Positions 51,650 to 60,460 of a DNA stretch of 64,000 bases are shown piece after piece. Each line of letters begins with the position of its first letter. The first letter of the stretch is position 1. The notes under the pieces are model-generated. The model worked only from the letters and a program-made list of their open reading frames with translations, had not been told where the DNA came from and did no database searches. Source of the stretch: Asparagopsis taxiformis (taxonomy: Eukaryota > Rhodophyta > Florideophyceae > Bonnemaisoniales > Bonnemaisoniaceae); the NCBI GenBank assembly GCA_030407315.1, contig JALQPE010002070.1, forward strand, positions 1-64,000. The letters run 5' to 3'. Made by a program: the position numbers and the translations under genes.

Positions 51650-53095
51650 CTATGAAACACCGGTTTCACCATCATCCCACGCACGTGATGTTACAAAAAC
51701 AGTGTTTACAACCTTTTCGCCAACTCGGGTGGTCTGCGACAAGTATAAGACATGACCATCATCATCATCTTCTTCCTTATTGACTTCAGCTTGATAAAGA
51801 TGATTCAAAAACACGTGAGAGAAGAAGCGACTATTTTCCGTTCGTCCTGGTGGTATATCATTGTCCAGCTGCGATAGAACATGCTCGTTATCTATTGTTT
51901 TGTGTTTGCAGTTGGTAAATTGTGAACGAAGAGCAGTTACTTCTGGACTTATATCATCAGGAAGCGATTTTAGGGATTGCAACTCAAGAACTGAAGGTAT
52001 TTCGCGTATGGGTTGATTGAAGTTGGTCCGTTCGGATTGGTCGTAACTCGAAATTGGCGACAAGGGTTCCTCGAGTATCAGAGGCTCCATGGTATCGAAC
52101 ACAGGTTCTTCGCCAATGATATCTATAATGCTATACTTATTTCCGTTTTCATCAAGATATGATGGTAATGCGGGATCGCAGTGCCAGCTTCCATCCACAC
52201 AATAGCGGAAATGATGTTTACCGCTGGGAATATACAGGAGTGCAATGTATTCGTCCTCATCAGACGCATACATGGGAGTGGATGTCTTGTAGTTATCCCA
52301 TGAGCCAGTTACTTTAACGTCGGTTGCTGTGGAACGATAGGTGAAAACCTTGGGGACGAGTGAAGTTTCGGCTTCATCTGCAGACTGCGAAGGATGGGCA
52401 TTTGAGAAAGTGGCGTTTGATGATAGCTCTGTGTCGGACGGTAGCGGCGAGGTAGTTAGATGGGGGCAGAATCGTTTGAATGCAGATTCGGGCAATGATG
52501 GGGTTGTGAAGGAAAGTTTGAGAGATGATGATGGATGGAGAGCACTCAATTGGAGAATAGATTTCTGCTGTTTAAGAAGCGACCAGGATGCGCCATGTTT
52601 GAGGAAAACATCGGAGGAGGATATCGAAATGTCAAAGGTGTCGAATAAGTCGCAAAGGAGAAAGTAGAGAGCAAAGGGCTCGGTAGGAGGAATGGATTGC
52701 AGAGAGGATGGGGAAAGTTGCAAGCATGGATGGGAGGAGATTTGAGATATATTGATAGTGGAACGAAGGGATGCATTGGAGCGGTCGTGGTCGTGATGTC
52801 CAGAGCAAGCGATATGCGAGGGGAGCGACAAGGCCTTGGCGGAGTTTGGACTCTTCCTTCTCTTGCATGGCAACAAAGGGAGACCGGTGGGATGCAAACG
52901 CGCTAAGACGACGGGGAGAGTGAGGCGAGCAATGTGGAGCAAGCGCGTAACATGTTCATCGTTGAGATGCTTCTGAACAAGGGTGGCGTGCAGCTCGGCG
53001 AGGATGGAATGAATGGATGTTGACGAGTGGTTGTGGTTTGCGGTGGATTGGTGCATGCGTTGGGAGGAAGAATTGGTCAGAGCGGGCGGCGCCAT
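51650..53095 (-). CDS. SNF1/AMPK beta subunit, paralogue 1 (long N-terminus)
   Basis: A 481-residue regulatory subunit of the SNF1/AMPK energy-sensing kinase. A long N-terminal region (1-245), Ser/His-rich and partly helical, has no known domain. The glycogen-binding (CBM48) domain is 248-328, with GSWDN and DGSWHCDP. The C-terminal association (ASC) domain is about 355-481, with PPEVT-like spacing, SRFFSHVFLNHLYQ and VLYLSQTTRVGEKVVNTVFVT. In the carbohydrate site the usual Lys is Arg297 and the GNxNN motif is GNKYS, so glycogen binding may be weak. It is a head-to-tail neighbour of paralogue 2. Confidence 0.92.
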   Translation of the reverse strand: MAPPALTNSSSQRMHQSTANHNHSSTSIHSILAELHATLVQKHLNDEHVTRLLHIARLTLPVVLARLHPTGLPLLPCKRRKSPNSAKALSLPSHIACSGHHDHDRSNASLRSTINISQISSHPCLQLSPSSLQSIPPTEPFALYFLLCDLFDTFDISISSSDVFLKHGASWSLLKQQKSILQLSALHPSSSLKLSFTTPSLPESAFKRFCPHLTTSPLPSDTELSSNATFSNAHPSQSADEAETSLVPKVFTYRSTATDVKVTGSWDNYKTSTPMYASDEDEYIALLYIPSGKHHFRYCVDGSWHCDPALPSYLDENGNKYSIIDIIGEEPVFDTMEPLILEEPLSPISSYDQSERTNFNQPIREIPSVLELQSLKSLPDDISPEVTALRSQFTNCKHKTIDNEHVLSQLDNDIPPGRTENSRFFSHVFLNHLYQAEVNKEEDDDDGHVLYLSQTTRVGEKVVNTVFVTSRAWDDGETGVS

Positions 53096-53478
53096 GCGTG
53101 AATCTGCATAATCGAGCAAGTGATATGGCTCGACGTTGGCGTGGGATGAAGATCAACGCTGCAGTGCAACGACGTTATGAATTTTTGAGAATAATTGTAC
53201 TAGCCTATCGCTGATGGTTGCCAATAGTTGTCACGGTCGTTACTAGCGTGTCGTCACGTCACGTCATGTCACCGATGGCGCAACTCGCCTCTGCCGTGCG
53301 TTCCCCCGATCAAGTTGTGGCTGCCAAAGTCCACATCGACATTGCACACATGTTGTGCTATCTACAACATGCCGCATGAAATTCAGGTAGTACCACTCGT
53401 GCATACGTCATCCCACGAAACCAGAAAGACATATGGCCCAGCACAAACAACGCACCATTCCGTTGTTACCGTCGGCAG
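53096..53478. promoter_or_regulatory. Spacer between AMPK-beta paralogues
   Basis: 382 bp containing CGTCACGTCACGTCATGTCACC at about 53253-53274, a short run of (A)CGTCA units. These match the half-site bound by ATF/CREB-type bZIP factors. Promoter of paralogue 1 by position. Confidence 0.45.
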
Positions 53479-54462
53479 TTAGGTCGCAGCATGTTGCACA
53501 TAGTCACTTTGGACACCCAAATGGTTGGTTACGTATACCGTGTTGATAATCTTGCCAGAAACGCGCGACGTTTGCGATAAATACAGCACATCCTCGTCAG
53601 CGCTCTGCAGCTTAGCTTGGTACATATGGTCAATGAACACATGCGAGAAGAACGGCCGTTCCGCTGGTGGCGCCAGCGCACTGCCGGGTGACAAATGAGG
53701 ACAATTTTGTTGAATGCGATGCATAGCTCGGTGCAATGCGTTGTGCTGTGCCGTAACAGCCGGTCCAATGTCGTCCGGCAGCGGTTTCAGTGATCGTGCC
53801 TCGAGATGCGGAGGAAGAACTGGCGGATCGGACGAGAATTCTGCAGTGGATGCTTGATCATAACTAGCAATAGGAGAGAGCGGTGCTTGCAGATCGACGG
53901 GCGCAGAACTATCAAACTCTGGGTCCTCTGCAACGACTTTCACAATATTGTTCGTGTTACCGTGCTCATCAGTGCGTGTCGGTAGATTTGGAGCGCACTG
54001 CCAGTTTTCATCGACGTAGAATTTAAACTGGTATTCCCCACACGGAACGTACAAAAGTGCCATGTGCTCTTTGCCATTCTGGTACATAGGCGTCTTCTTG
54101 GACCAGTTGTCCCATGCGCCAGCGATGAAGACGTACTGACCGCCGAATGTCCACGTGAAAACATTGGGCACGAGCAGCGAGTCGTCGGAGCGTGCAGACG
54201 CAATCGTGCAGGACGATTGTTGAGCGTTGAGGTGAGTGGACGAGTTTTCATTAGTGTTGCAGTTATCACGCTTTCGTTTGACCGAGCTGGAGCACGGCGG
54301 CGCATCTGCGGATGGCGACACGCAATTATTGGCCGATGCATTGGTACTAGCTGTGACGTCTGGTCTGTCTAGTGGCGGCGGAGCCACGGTAGGTGCAACT
54401 CCGACACCCATGCCAACTGCCAGGGTGGCGGCGTAGTCGTCGCGACTGGTGGCGACCCCCAT
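53479..54462 (-). CDS. SNF1/AMPK beta subunit, paralogue 2, N-myristoylation signal
   Basis: A 327-residue AMPK beta subunit. The first in-frame ATG (54462) gives MGVATSRDD, a good N-myristoylation consensus (Gly2, Ser6) as in animal beta subunits. The CBM48 domain spans 100-177 and keeps the carbohydrate-binding Trp residues (GAWDNW, ENWQC), Lys147 and the GNTNN motif. The ASC domain is about 215-327 (SLKPLPDDIGPAV, FFSHVFIDHMYQ, VLYLSQTSRVSGKIINTVYVT). A KRKR patch lies at 63-66. The gene is 384 bp upstream of paralogue 1 on the same strand, a tandem duplicate with much divergence. Confidence 0.93.
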   Translation of the reverse strand: MGVATSRDDYAATLAVGMGVGVAPTVAPPPLDRPDVTASTNASANNCVSPSADAPPCSSSVKRKRDNCNTNENSSTHLNAQQSSCTIASARSDDSLLVPNVFTWTFGGQYVFIAGAWDNWSKKTPMYQNGKEHMALLYVPCGEYQFKFYVDENWQCAPNLPTRTDEHGNTNNIVKVVAEDPEFDSSAPVDLQAPLSPIASYDQASTAEFSSDPPVLPPHLEARSLKPLPDDIGPAVTAQHNALHRAMHRIQQNCPHLSPGSALAPPAERPFFSHVFIDHMYQAKLQSADEDVLYLSQTSRVSGKIINTVYVTNHLGVQSDYVQHAAT

Positions 54463-56065
54463 GGGCAGGGGGACGCAGCGCAGCGGTTGTGGGGAGATGA
54501 ATGGATACAGTCGAGTTGAATTGAAGAGCGCATGCACGAAAGGCCATGAGAGGAATACAAGTGGGAGGCCAGTGTGTTTGTGTGCGTGCGGCACTCGGAC
54601 GACTTAGTGAGTTTTGTGATTAGCGAGCATCTCAAGCCGAGTCACTCTTGGCGTCTGCTGCTGCCATCGGCACGATTGGTACGATTGGTACGGCACGGCA
54701 CTTCACGGTACATGAATGGATGGCGTAGCACACATAGGAGGCACTACGCTTTTGTAAGTATTGCAGTGGGCATTTCAATATTTTGCTTTTTTTCACCGGG
54801 CCCCTGTGCAAATAGACTTTATATCGCTAATCTCGATATTTTTAATGATCATTCTATATTTTCGTAGCTTAGGGTATTTTGAGCGCATATGCGCATGCTT
54901 GATTTCACAATCGCGATCCTGAGATCGCGCTTGTACAGTATGATACTTGCGCCAGACCATGTTGGTGCACTACTCGATGTCCAGCACTGCATTGCACCGC
55001 ATCGCTTTGCCAGCATCCCAAACTCGGTCAAGGAAACTGTCCCCAATCATCGCGTTGCCACTGTGCCTCAACAGCGACCTGTCCCGCTCCTCCATCGAGA
55101 CGACAATTCATACTAACATAACCAAAACTCAGTCCGTTGTCCCTCCTCACGTGGATGAACAACATGCTAGCCTGTTTGCTTACGCGCTCGCACACACCTA
55201 CTCATTCAAGCGCGCGACAGAGCGAGCAGCCATATCACGCGCTTGAAAGTGATCGACATCCTGATATACGTCATTCTTGTATAATTGACGAACATTTCCA
55301 AATGTTGCGAAGCGACGTGCAATGCGAGGTCTCGCGACGACGCAACTGCGCAGCGACGGAACATGGTACCACATTTGGACGGTCGTAATGACCTGGTACT
55401 TTCAACTTTCGAGGCTTGGCGGGCTTTCCTGGACATATCATGTCGTGTGCCTATCTACTGCTGCACGTATGGTAGTACCAGAAAGTTTGGACGAGCCAAG
55501 TTGCGAACATTCATGGTAACATGGGTCCGGCGATCTGCAGGCGATGCGTGCATGTAAATTTAGCCTCTTCTCTTTACACATCTCTCAAGATTCGTCATAT
55601 CTGAATTGTAATGTATTTTACAGAAATTTTATTTAATAATTCATAAAAAAAGTAGCCAATGGATGTTTTTGGAATATGAATATCCAGCAGTGTAAAAGTT
55701 ACAGTAGCTCCGCTGCGCCGAATCAACTGATTCCCATCATCTCCTGAAATCACCAGCTAGAGTGGGATCAAACAGCAACTTTACTAATGTTTAGCTTTCC
55801 TTAGATGCCTCTTGCTTAACCGACTTCTCGTATTTCTTCTTCCCCACCCCACATCTTTCTCGTATCAATTCATTCAGCAGCTCATCAAACTACTACAACA
55901 ATGCATACCGTTACTTGTTTGCTCAACTTTCCCCTCGGGAATAGTTTCTCTCACTGTCATTTCTTCCATCGTTGCATTAGCTTTCCTATTCCCCTTCCTT
56001 ACTCAACACATTATTAGTACTTTGCATCCACAACTATCCTAACCAACTTTCTTGTTCAACCAGCC
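54463..56065. other. Intergenic region
   Basis: 1.6 kb with no convincing gene. Several short frames overlap on both strands but none shows a domain. AT-rich around 55560-55680, and strongly pyrimidine-rich from about 55830 to the ATG at 56066, which suggests the promoter and 5' UTR of the next gene. Confidence 0.45.
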
Positions 56066-58093
56066 ATGCATCTCAACCAGAATCGCCTCCGATGCTCATC
56101 CCTCCTCCGATCCCCGTTCTTCTCACTCACATTGCTGACACTCCTCGCCACAACTCACTCTCAAATCCTCCCATCTCTGCCCGATGTGCCAGCCGCAAGC
56201 CCATCGCCATTGCCGTCCTCCTCGCCGTCCACATCCGCAACATCATCAACCTCACCATCGCCATCCCCTGTGCTTTCATCCAGTCCCTCGCCACTCACCT
56301 CGCCAGCCGCCCCACTTCTTCAACCAAGCTCTTCACCAATCGCTTCATCTACCTCACCAGGTTTCATACCTGTTATCAATCCACCGGGACCACCTGCGCA
56401 ACCGGTATCCGATATAGCAGAGGCTCCTATCCTCATCCTGCCTGTACGACCATCTCTGCAACCAGATCCCTCTCAAAATTTTCCTGGCCAGGTTCCCGTT
56501 GCACCAGCACCACCACCGGGAGGAAAACGGCCAAAAAGGACTCCAGCACCAGCAGTAATTGCATCACCAGGACTTGAAGCCAATTCTCCATCCGCTACAT
56601 CAGAGATCGCGTACACTACAAGCACCCCTGTCACAGAAGATGATACATCATCAGGGGAAGCATTTGAAATCTCACCAACGCCATTTCCTTCGCCCTCCAC
56701 TGAGGTTGTGATCACGCCTTCACCAGAGACCGAGGTAGAATCCTCATATGCGACCGACGTTGCAACCCCATTGTCTCCAACACCGGAATCAACAGCAAAT
56801 AATACGAAAGGCTCAGTTTGTATCCGTGATACAAGAAAGGTAACACCTATTCTCGGTAGTTCACCGGCACGAACAGCGATCTCAATCGTTGCAACGGCTG
56901 CAGCTATCGGTGTGGTATCAGTGTTGTATTCGTTGGCAGCTAAATGGGACATTAATGTGCCACATAGCGTTCTTCGTTTTGTGTGGATCGTACTGGCGCG
57001 CATATTAACAATAATGGCAGTGAAGGTATCAGCGGCGCTCGTTGTTGCGACTACATCAGCGTCTTCTGATAGCTCGGCTTTTGATGCGAGCAGTGCCTAT
57101 CTGACGTGGGTTTCTGCAGTATACTCGCGGGTCTATTACGAGGCGTTGAGAATGACGAGTTCCGTGATTGGATTTTCGCGATGTGGTGCTTCTGCGTGGG
57201 ATTTTGTATTGAGAGATTTCATTACAGGACGGGATAGTCGACAAAAGGATCTAGACGATGATATGATGTCGGAAGTGTTGGCGCTGCAAGAGGATACTAT
57301 GACAGTGGAGGGGAGCTATGGGTCAAGCTACAGAAATGACAAGTTTTTAGGGTACGTGAGCCATGGTAAGCTGGTGAAAATTTTGCTGATTGTGAGCGCG
57401 ATTCTTTATATGATTCACGAGACGGCAAATCTCACGATCAGTCTGTTGAATTTCATCCAATCGTTGTCAGATGGGATGCAGTCTTCTCTATTCGTGGGCG
57501 AGAGTGAGGGTGGACAATGTGGAATACGACGGCAAGACTTGAACGGTTGGTTAACAATGCAACTTTTAGTGGATGTGATGCGCATGAATCTGACAATTGT
57601 ATGTTTTCTCATTACAGTTCTTATTCCAATAGCTCTGTTGCAACTGACGCATTCTTTGTTTCTGCAGCCATCACTGGTTCCCATTTTAATTCTTGGAGCA
57701 TTCTACCCGAGCAAAACTCTGAGACATCATGTTCAAAACTCGCATAAATATCGCTACTTTTCTGTGGCAATTCTGGCAATGTGGGTCATGTCTGTTGCGA
57801 TCATGCCGGTTTACAGGAGGAGATTGGAGTCATTATTCCTAGTTGGAGATCTTAGTCTATTTTTCTTCGTTCTCATTGCACCGCCATCATACAGTTCCAT
57901 GACCTACATTATATCCATTGTGTATGCCGCATTCACTGCTTTAGCAGGCATCGCAATCATCATTAGCGTGTCGCGCTTGCCGAGGAGAACCAATAGCGAA
58001 TTTGTGCTGACGTCAATCTCGGAGCAGAAGATGCTCAGTAGAAGCGAGTGTGCAGACAGTTTCATGGATGTCTACGGCAGCAATGCGCGATGA
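56066..58093 (+). CDS. Pro/Ser-rich multi-pass membrane protein, paralogue 1
   Basis: A 675-residue protein not matching a family I know. A signal peptide (1-33) is followed by SQILPSLPD and a 220-residue Pro/Ser/Thr-rich, probably glycosylated ectodomain. After C(I/V)RDT-KVTP come at least seven hydrophobic helices. Conserved points with paralogue 2 include VLYSLAA, SSAFDASSAYLTWVSA, YSRVYYEALRMT, HETANL, GGQCGIR, LQPSLVPILILGAFYP, VGDLSLF and APPSYSS. The tail is short and polar. The layout suggests a cell-surface receptor or channel-like protein, but that is inference. Confidence 0.7.
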   Translation: MHLNQNRLRCSSLLRSPFFSLTLLTLLATTHSQILPSLPDVPAASPSPLPSSSPSTSATSSTSPSPSPVLSSSPSPLTSPAAPLLQPSSSPIASSTSPGFIPVINPPGPPAQPVSDIAEAPILILPVRPSLQPDPSQNFPGQVPVAPAPPPGGKRPKRTPAPAVIASPGLEANSPSATSEIAYTTSTPVTEDDTSSGEAFEISPTPFPSPSTEVVITPSPETEVESSYATDVATPLSPTPESTANNTKGSVCIRDTRKVTPILGSSPARTAISIVATAAAIGVVSVLYSLAAKWDINVPHSVLRFVWIVLARILTIMAVKVSAALVVATTSASSDSSAFDASSAYLTWVSAVYSRVYYEALRMTSSVIGFSRCGASAWDFVLRDFITGRDSRQKDLDDDMMSEVLALQEDTMTVEGSYGSSYRNDKFLGYVSHGKLVKILLIVSAILYMIHETANLTISLLNFIQSLSDGMQSSLFVGESEGGQCGIRRQDLNGWLTMQLLVDVMRMNLTIVCFLITVLIPIALLQLTHSLFLQPSLVPILILGAFYPSKTLRHHVQNSHKYRYFSVAILAMWVMSVAIMPVYRRRLESLFLVGDLSLFFFVLIAPPSYSSMTYIISIVYAAFTALAGIAIIISVSRLPRRTNSEFVLTSISEQKMLSRSECADSFMDVYGSNAR

Positions 58094-58591
58094 AGAATGC
58101 CGTCATTGATGGAAACGTAGCGAATGTGGTATTGCGTTTACTCATTCAATCGTAATGGGATTCATCAATTGACATGAGAACTTGTTGAACACCGCACGGG
58201 GAAACACCGACTCGAGTGTGTAGACTAGACGCATCTGGAATAGGAATCGATGACCAAGGGAACGCACTCTAAATATGGCAGCACGGAAAACGTGAAACAT
58301 ACGTGTTAGCCGACAATTTGCTACAGTGAGGGCTGCACGCGCTGTACACAACTAGGGTTACTGGATGCAGACAACAAAACGACGGCCCAGTCGATGTTAT
58401 CCATTCAGTTGGGCGGGGCGCACAATACTCACCGTCTGGTCCACATATAGCATATATAACTCTCCTTCATCCACCTGCAACTACTTGTTCGTCTCGCCGC
58501 GCTTCGCTGTAGCAATGGCCACCACTTAAATCAACCTCGATGTCACTTCCCGCACGCACGTACAGCAACACATTCATCTCGTCATAAAACC
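58094..58591. promoter_or_regulatory. Spacer between the two membrane paralogues
   Basis: About 500 bp, no gene. A CATATATAGCATATATAAC stretch near 58443-58463 is a plausible TATA-type core about 130 bp before the ATG at 58592. Confidence 0.5.
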
Positions 58592-60163
58592 ATGCCATCC
58601 AAAGCGCCCTGCTTCCTCTTCTTCCTGTCCGTTCATGTCGCTGTCACTGTCTCACAAATTCTACCCTCTCTCCCAGATATATCTCCATCTCCGTCGCAAA
58701 CACCATCTCCCTCCCTGACCCCCACTCCATCCAGAACCTCAACTGCATCACCATCCCCGACAACAGACAGCGGAGACGATGCGGGATCTACCATTCCTGA
58801 TGCTCAATTACCCGTACTTTCTGAGGCTACCGCGATCCCAACAGACCCCTCTGCATCAGAAACAACTATTCTAGATCCAACACCCGTCGTTGATACAACT
58901 GCTGAACCATCACTAGCACCGACTCCACCGTCCGCCGCAAGCCCCATTCCGCTCCCAATTGCGACACCCAATGCACAGACATGTGTACGCGATACAAACA
59001 AGGTAACGCCCGTTCCAGGCCGATCTGCTCCGCGTGTCGCCCTTTCTGTTGTTGCGACCGCCGCAGCAGTCGGTGTCATATCCGTGTTGTACTCGCTCGC
59101 CGCTGATTGGCGCGTAGATGTGCCGCATACGAATATGCGATTGGCGTTAATCTTACTTGCACGCATATTGACTCTTGCAGCTGTGAAAGTGTCTGCGGCG
59201 CTCGTAGCTGCGATTACGTCGACAGGGTCGGACAGTTCGGCATTCGATGCAAGTGGCGCCTATCTGACTTGGGTTTCTGCCATATCGAGTCGTGTGTACT
59301 ACGAGGCTATTCGTATGACGACGAGTGCGATTGAGTTTGGGGGACGTGGCAGATCGGCGTGGGATGCGTGTCTGAGGGACTTTGTGAATAGGGAGAATCA
59401 GTATTACAGGATCGATACAGAGGACGGACAGATGGATGTGCCTTCGAGTGTGTATGCGGATATTACAGACCCGATTGCGGCGGAGGAACACCAATCAATG
59501 GTTAATAGTCAAGATAATTCGTTTTTGCTAGACAAGTCGACATTTTTCAGAAGAGTGACGTGTAGTACGTTTGTGAAGACACTGTTGATTTGTTCCGCTG
59601 CATTGTATATAGCGCATGAGATTGCTAATCTTGTGTTGAGCTTGTTGAATTTTATCGAATCGTTGTCGAATCGGGAGGAGGTGTCCATTTTCGTTGATGA
59701 TGATCTAGGCGGACAATGCGGAATCCGGGGCGCTGACATGGGGATTATCCTTCCAGTGGTGTTTCTGCAATTATTGTACATGCTGTTTCAACAGCCGTCA
59801 CTGATCCCGATTTTAATCCTGGGTGTGTTTTACCCCAACGCGAACGGTCAACGCAATGAAATACACAATCCACGCAAATACCGGTGGATTGCGTTCGGTG
59901 TGCTGACTTTATGGGTGTCGTCGTTAGCTGTGCTGCCCGTGTTCATCTCGAAGCTGGAACCGTTGTTGATCGTCGGCGATCTGAGTTTGTTCTGGTATGT
60001 GATCGTTGCACCACCAACTTACGACTCAGCGACGTACATTGTGTCGATTGTGTACGCTGTGTTGGCAGCTGGTGCGGGCATTGTGATCATCATCCGAGTG
60101 TCACGATCAGAGGCGAACAATGTATTCAAAGTCCCGGATGGCCCGCAGGCTGGGAAACGATGA
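58592..60163 (+). CDS. Pro/Ser-rich multi-pass membrane protein, paralogue 2
   Basis: A 523-residue tandem duplicate of the gene at 56066-58093. It has a signal peptide (1-21), the same SQILPSLPD start, a shorter Pro/Ser/Thr-rich ectodomain of about 100 residues, then CVRDTNKVTP and the same membrane part (VLYSLAA, SSAFDASGAYLTWVSA, SSRVYYEAIRMT, HEIANL, GGQCGIR, QQPSLIPILILGVFYP, VGDLSLF). Between GGQCGIR and QQPSL it is about 24 residues shorter than paralogue 1, removing the polar-hydrophobic piece NGWLTMQLLVDVMRMNLTIV, so one helix is compressed. Function unknown. Confidence 0.7.
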   Translation: MPSKAPCFLFFLSVHVAVTVSQILPSLPDISPSPSQTPSPSLTPTPSRTSTASPSPTTDSGDDAGSTIPDAQLPVLSEATAIPTDPSASETTILDPTPVVDTTAEPSLAPTPPSAASPIPLPIATPNAQTCVRDTNKVTPVPGRSAPRVALSVVATAAAVGVISVLYSLAADWRVDVPHTNMRLALILLARILTLAAVKVSAALVAAITSTGSDSSAFDASGAYLTWVSAISSRVYYEAIRMTTSAIEFGGRGRSAWDACLRDFVNRENQYYRIDTEDGQMDVPSSVYADITDPIAAEEHQSMVNSQDNSFLLDKSTFFRRVTCSTFVKTLLICSAALYIAHEIANLVLSLLNFIESLSNREEVSIFVDDDLGGQCGIRGADMGIILPVVFLQLLYMLFQQPSLIPILILGVFYPNANGQRNEIHNPRKYRWIAFGVLTLWVSSLAVLPVFISKLEPLLIVGDLSLFWYVIVAPPTYDSATYIVSIVYAVLAAGAGIVIIIRVSRSEANNVFKVPDGPQAGKR

Positions 60164-60460
60164 AGTAAGTGCGTAGAAACGATGACATAAAATATTTATT
60201 GCAGGCGCAGATATTTGATGCACGTGTATCGCTGGGTAGCCCGTAATGACGTTTGAGAAAGGTCTACATGTTGTAACTTGGACGTTCGCCAATGACAACA
60301 GCGCAATTTCTTTCACTAGGCTCCGACACATTACAGCCCAAATCTCCTGCTCATAACTAAGCCGTACAACCGAACGCATTCAACAGCTCTCTAGCTTCTT
60401 GCTTTTCACCAAAGCTACCATTTCACATTCCACCCTCGCATTACCCAGTCTCCTCCACTG
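60164..60460. promoter_or_regulatory. Spacer before the kinase gene
   Basis: 297 bp without a gene. AATAAT/TAAAAT sequence at about 60187-60197 may serve 3' end formation of the upstream gene. Pyrimidine-rich sequence precedes ATG 60461. Confidence 0.35.
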
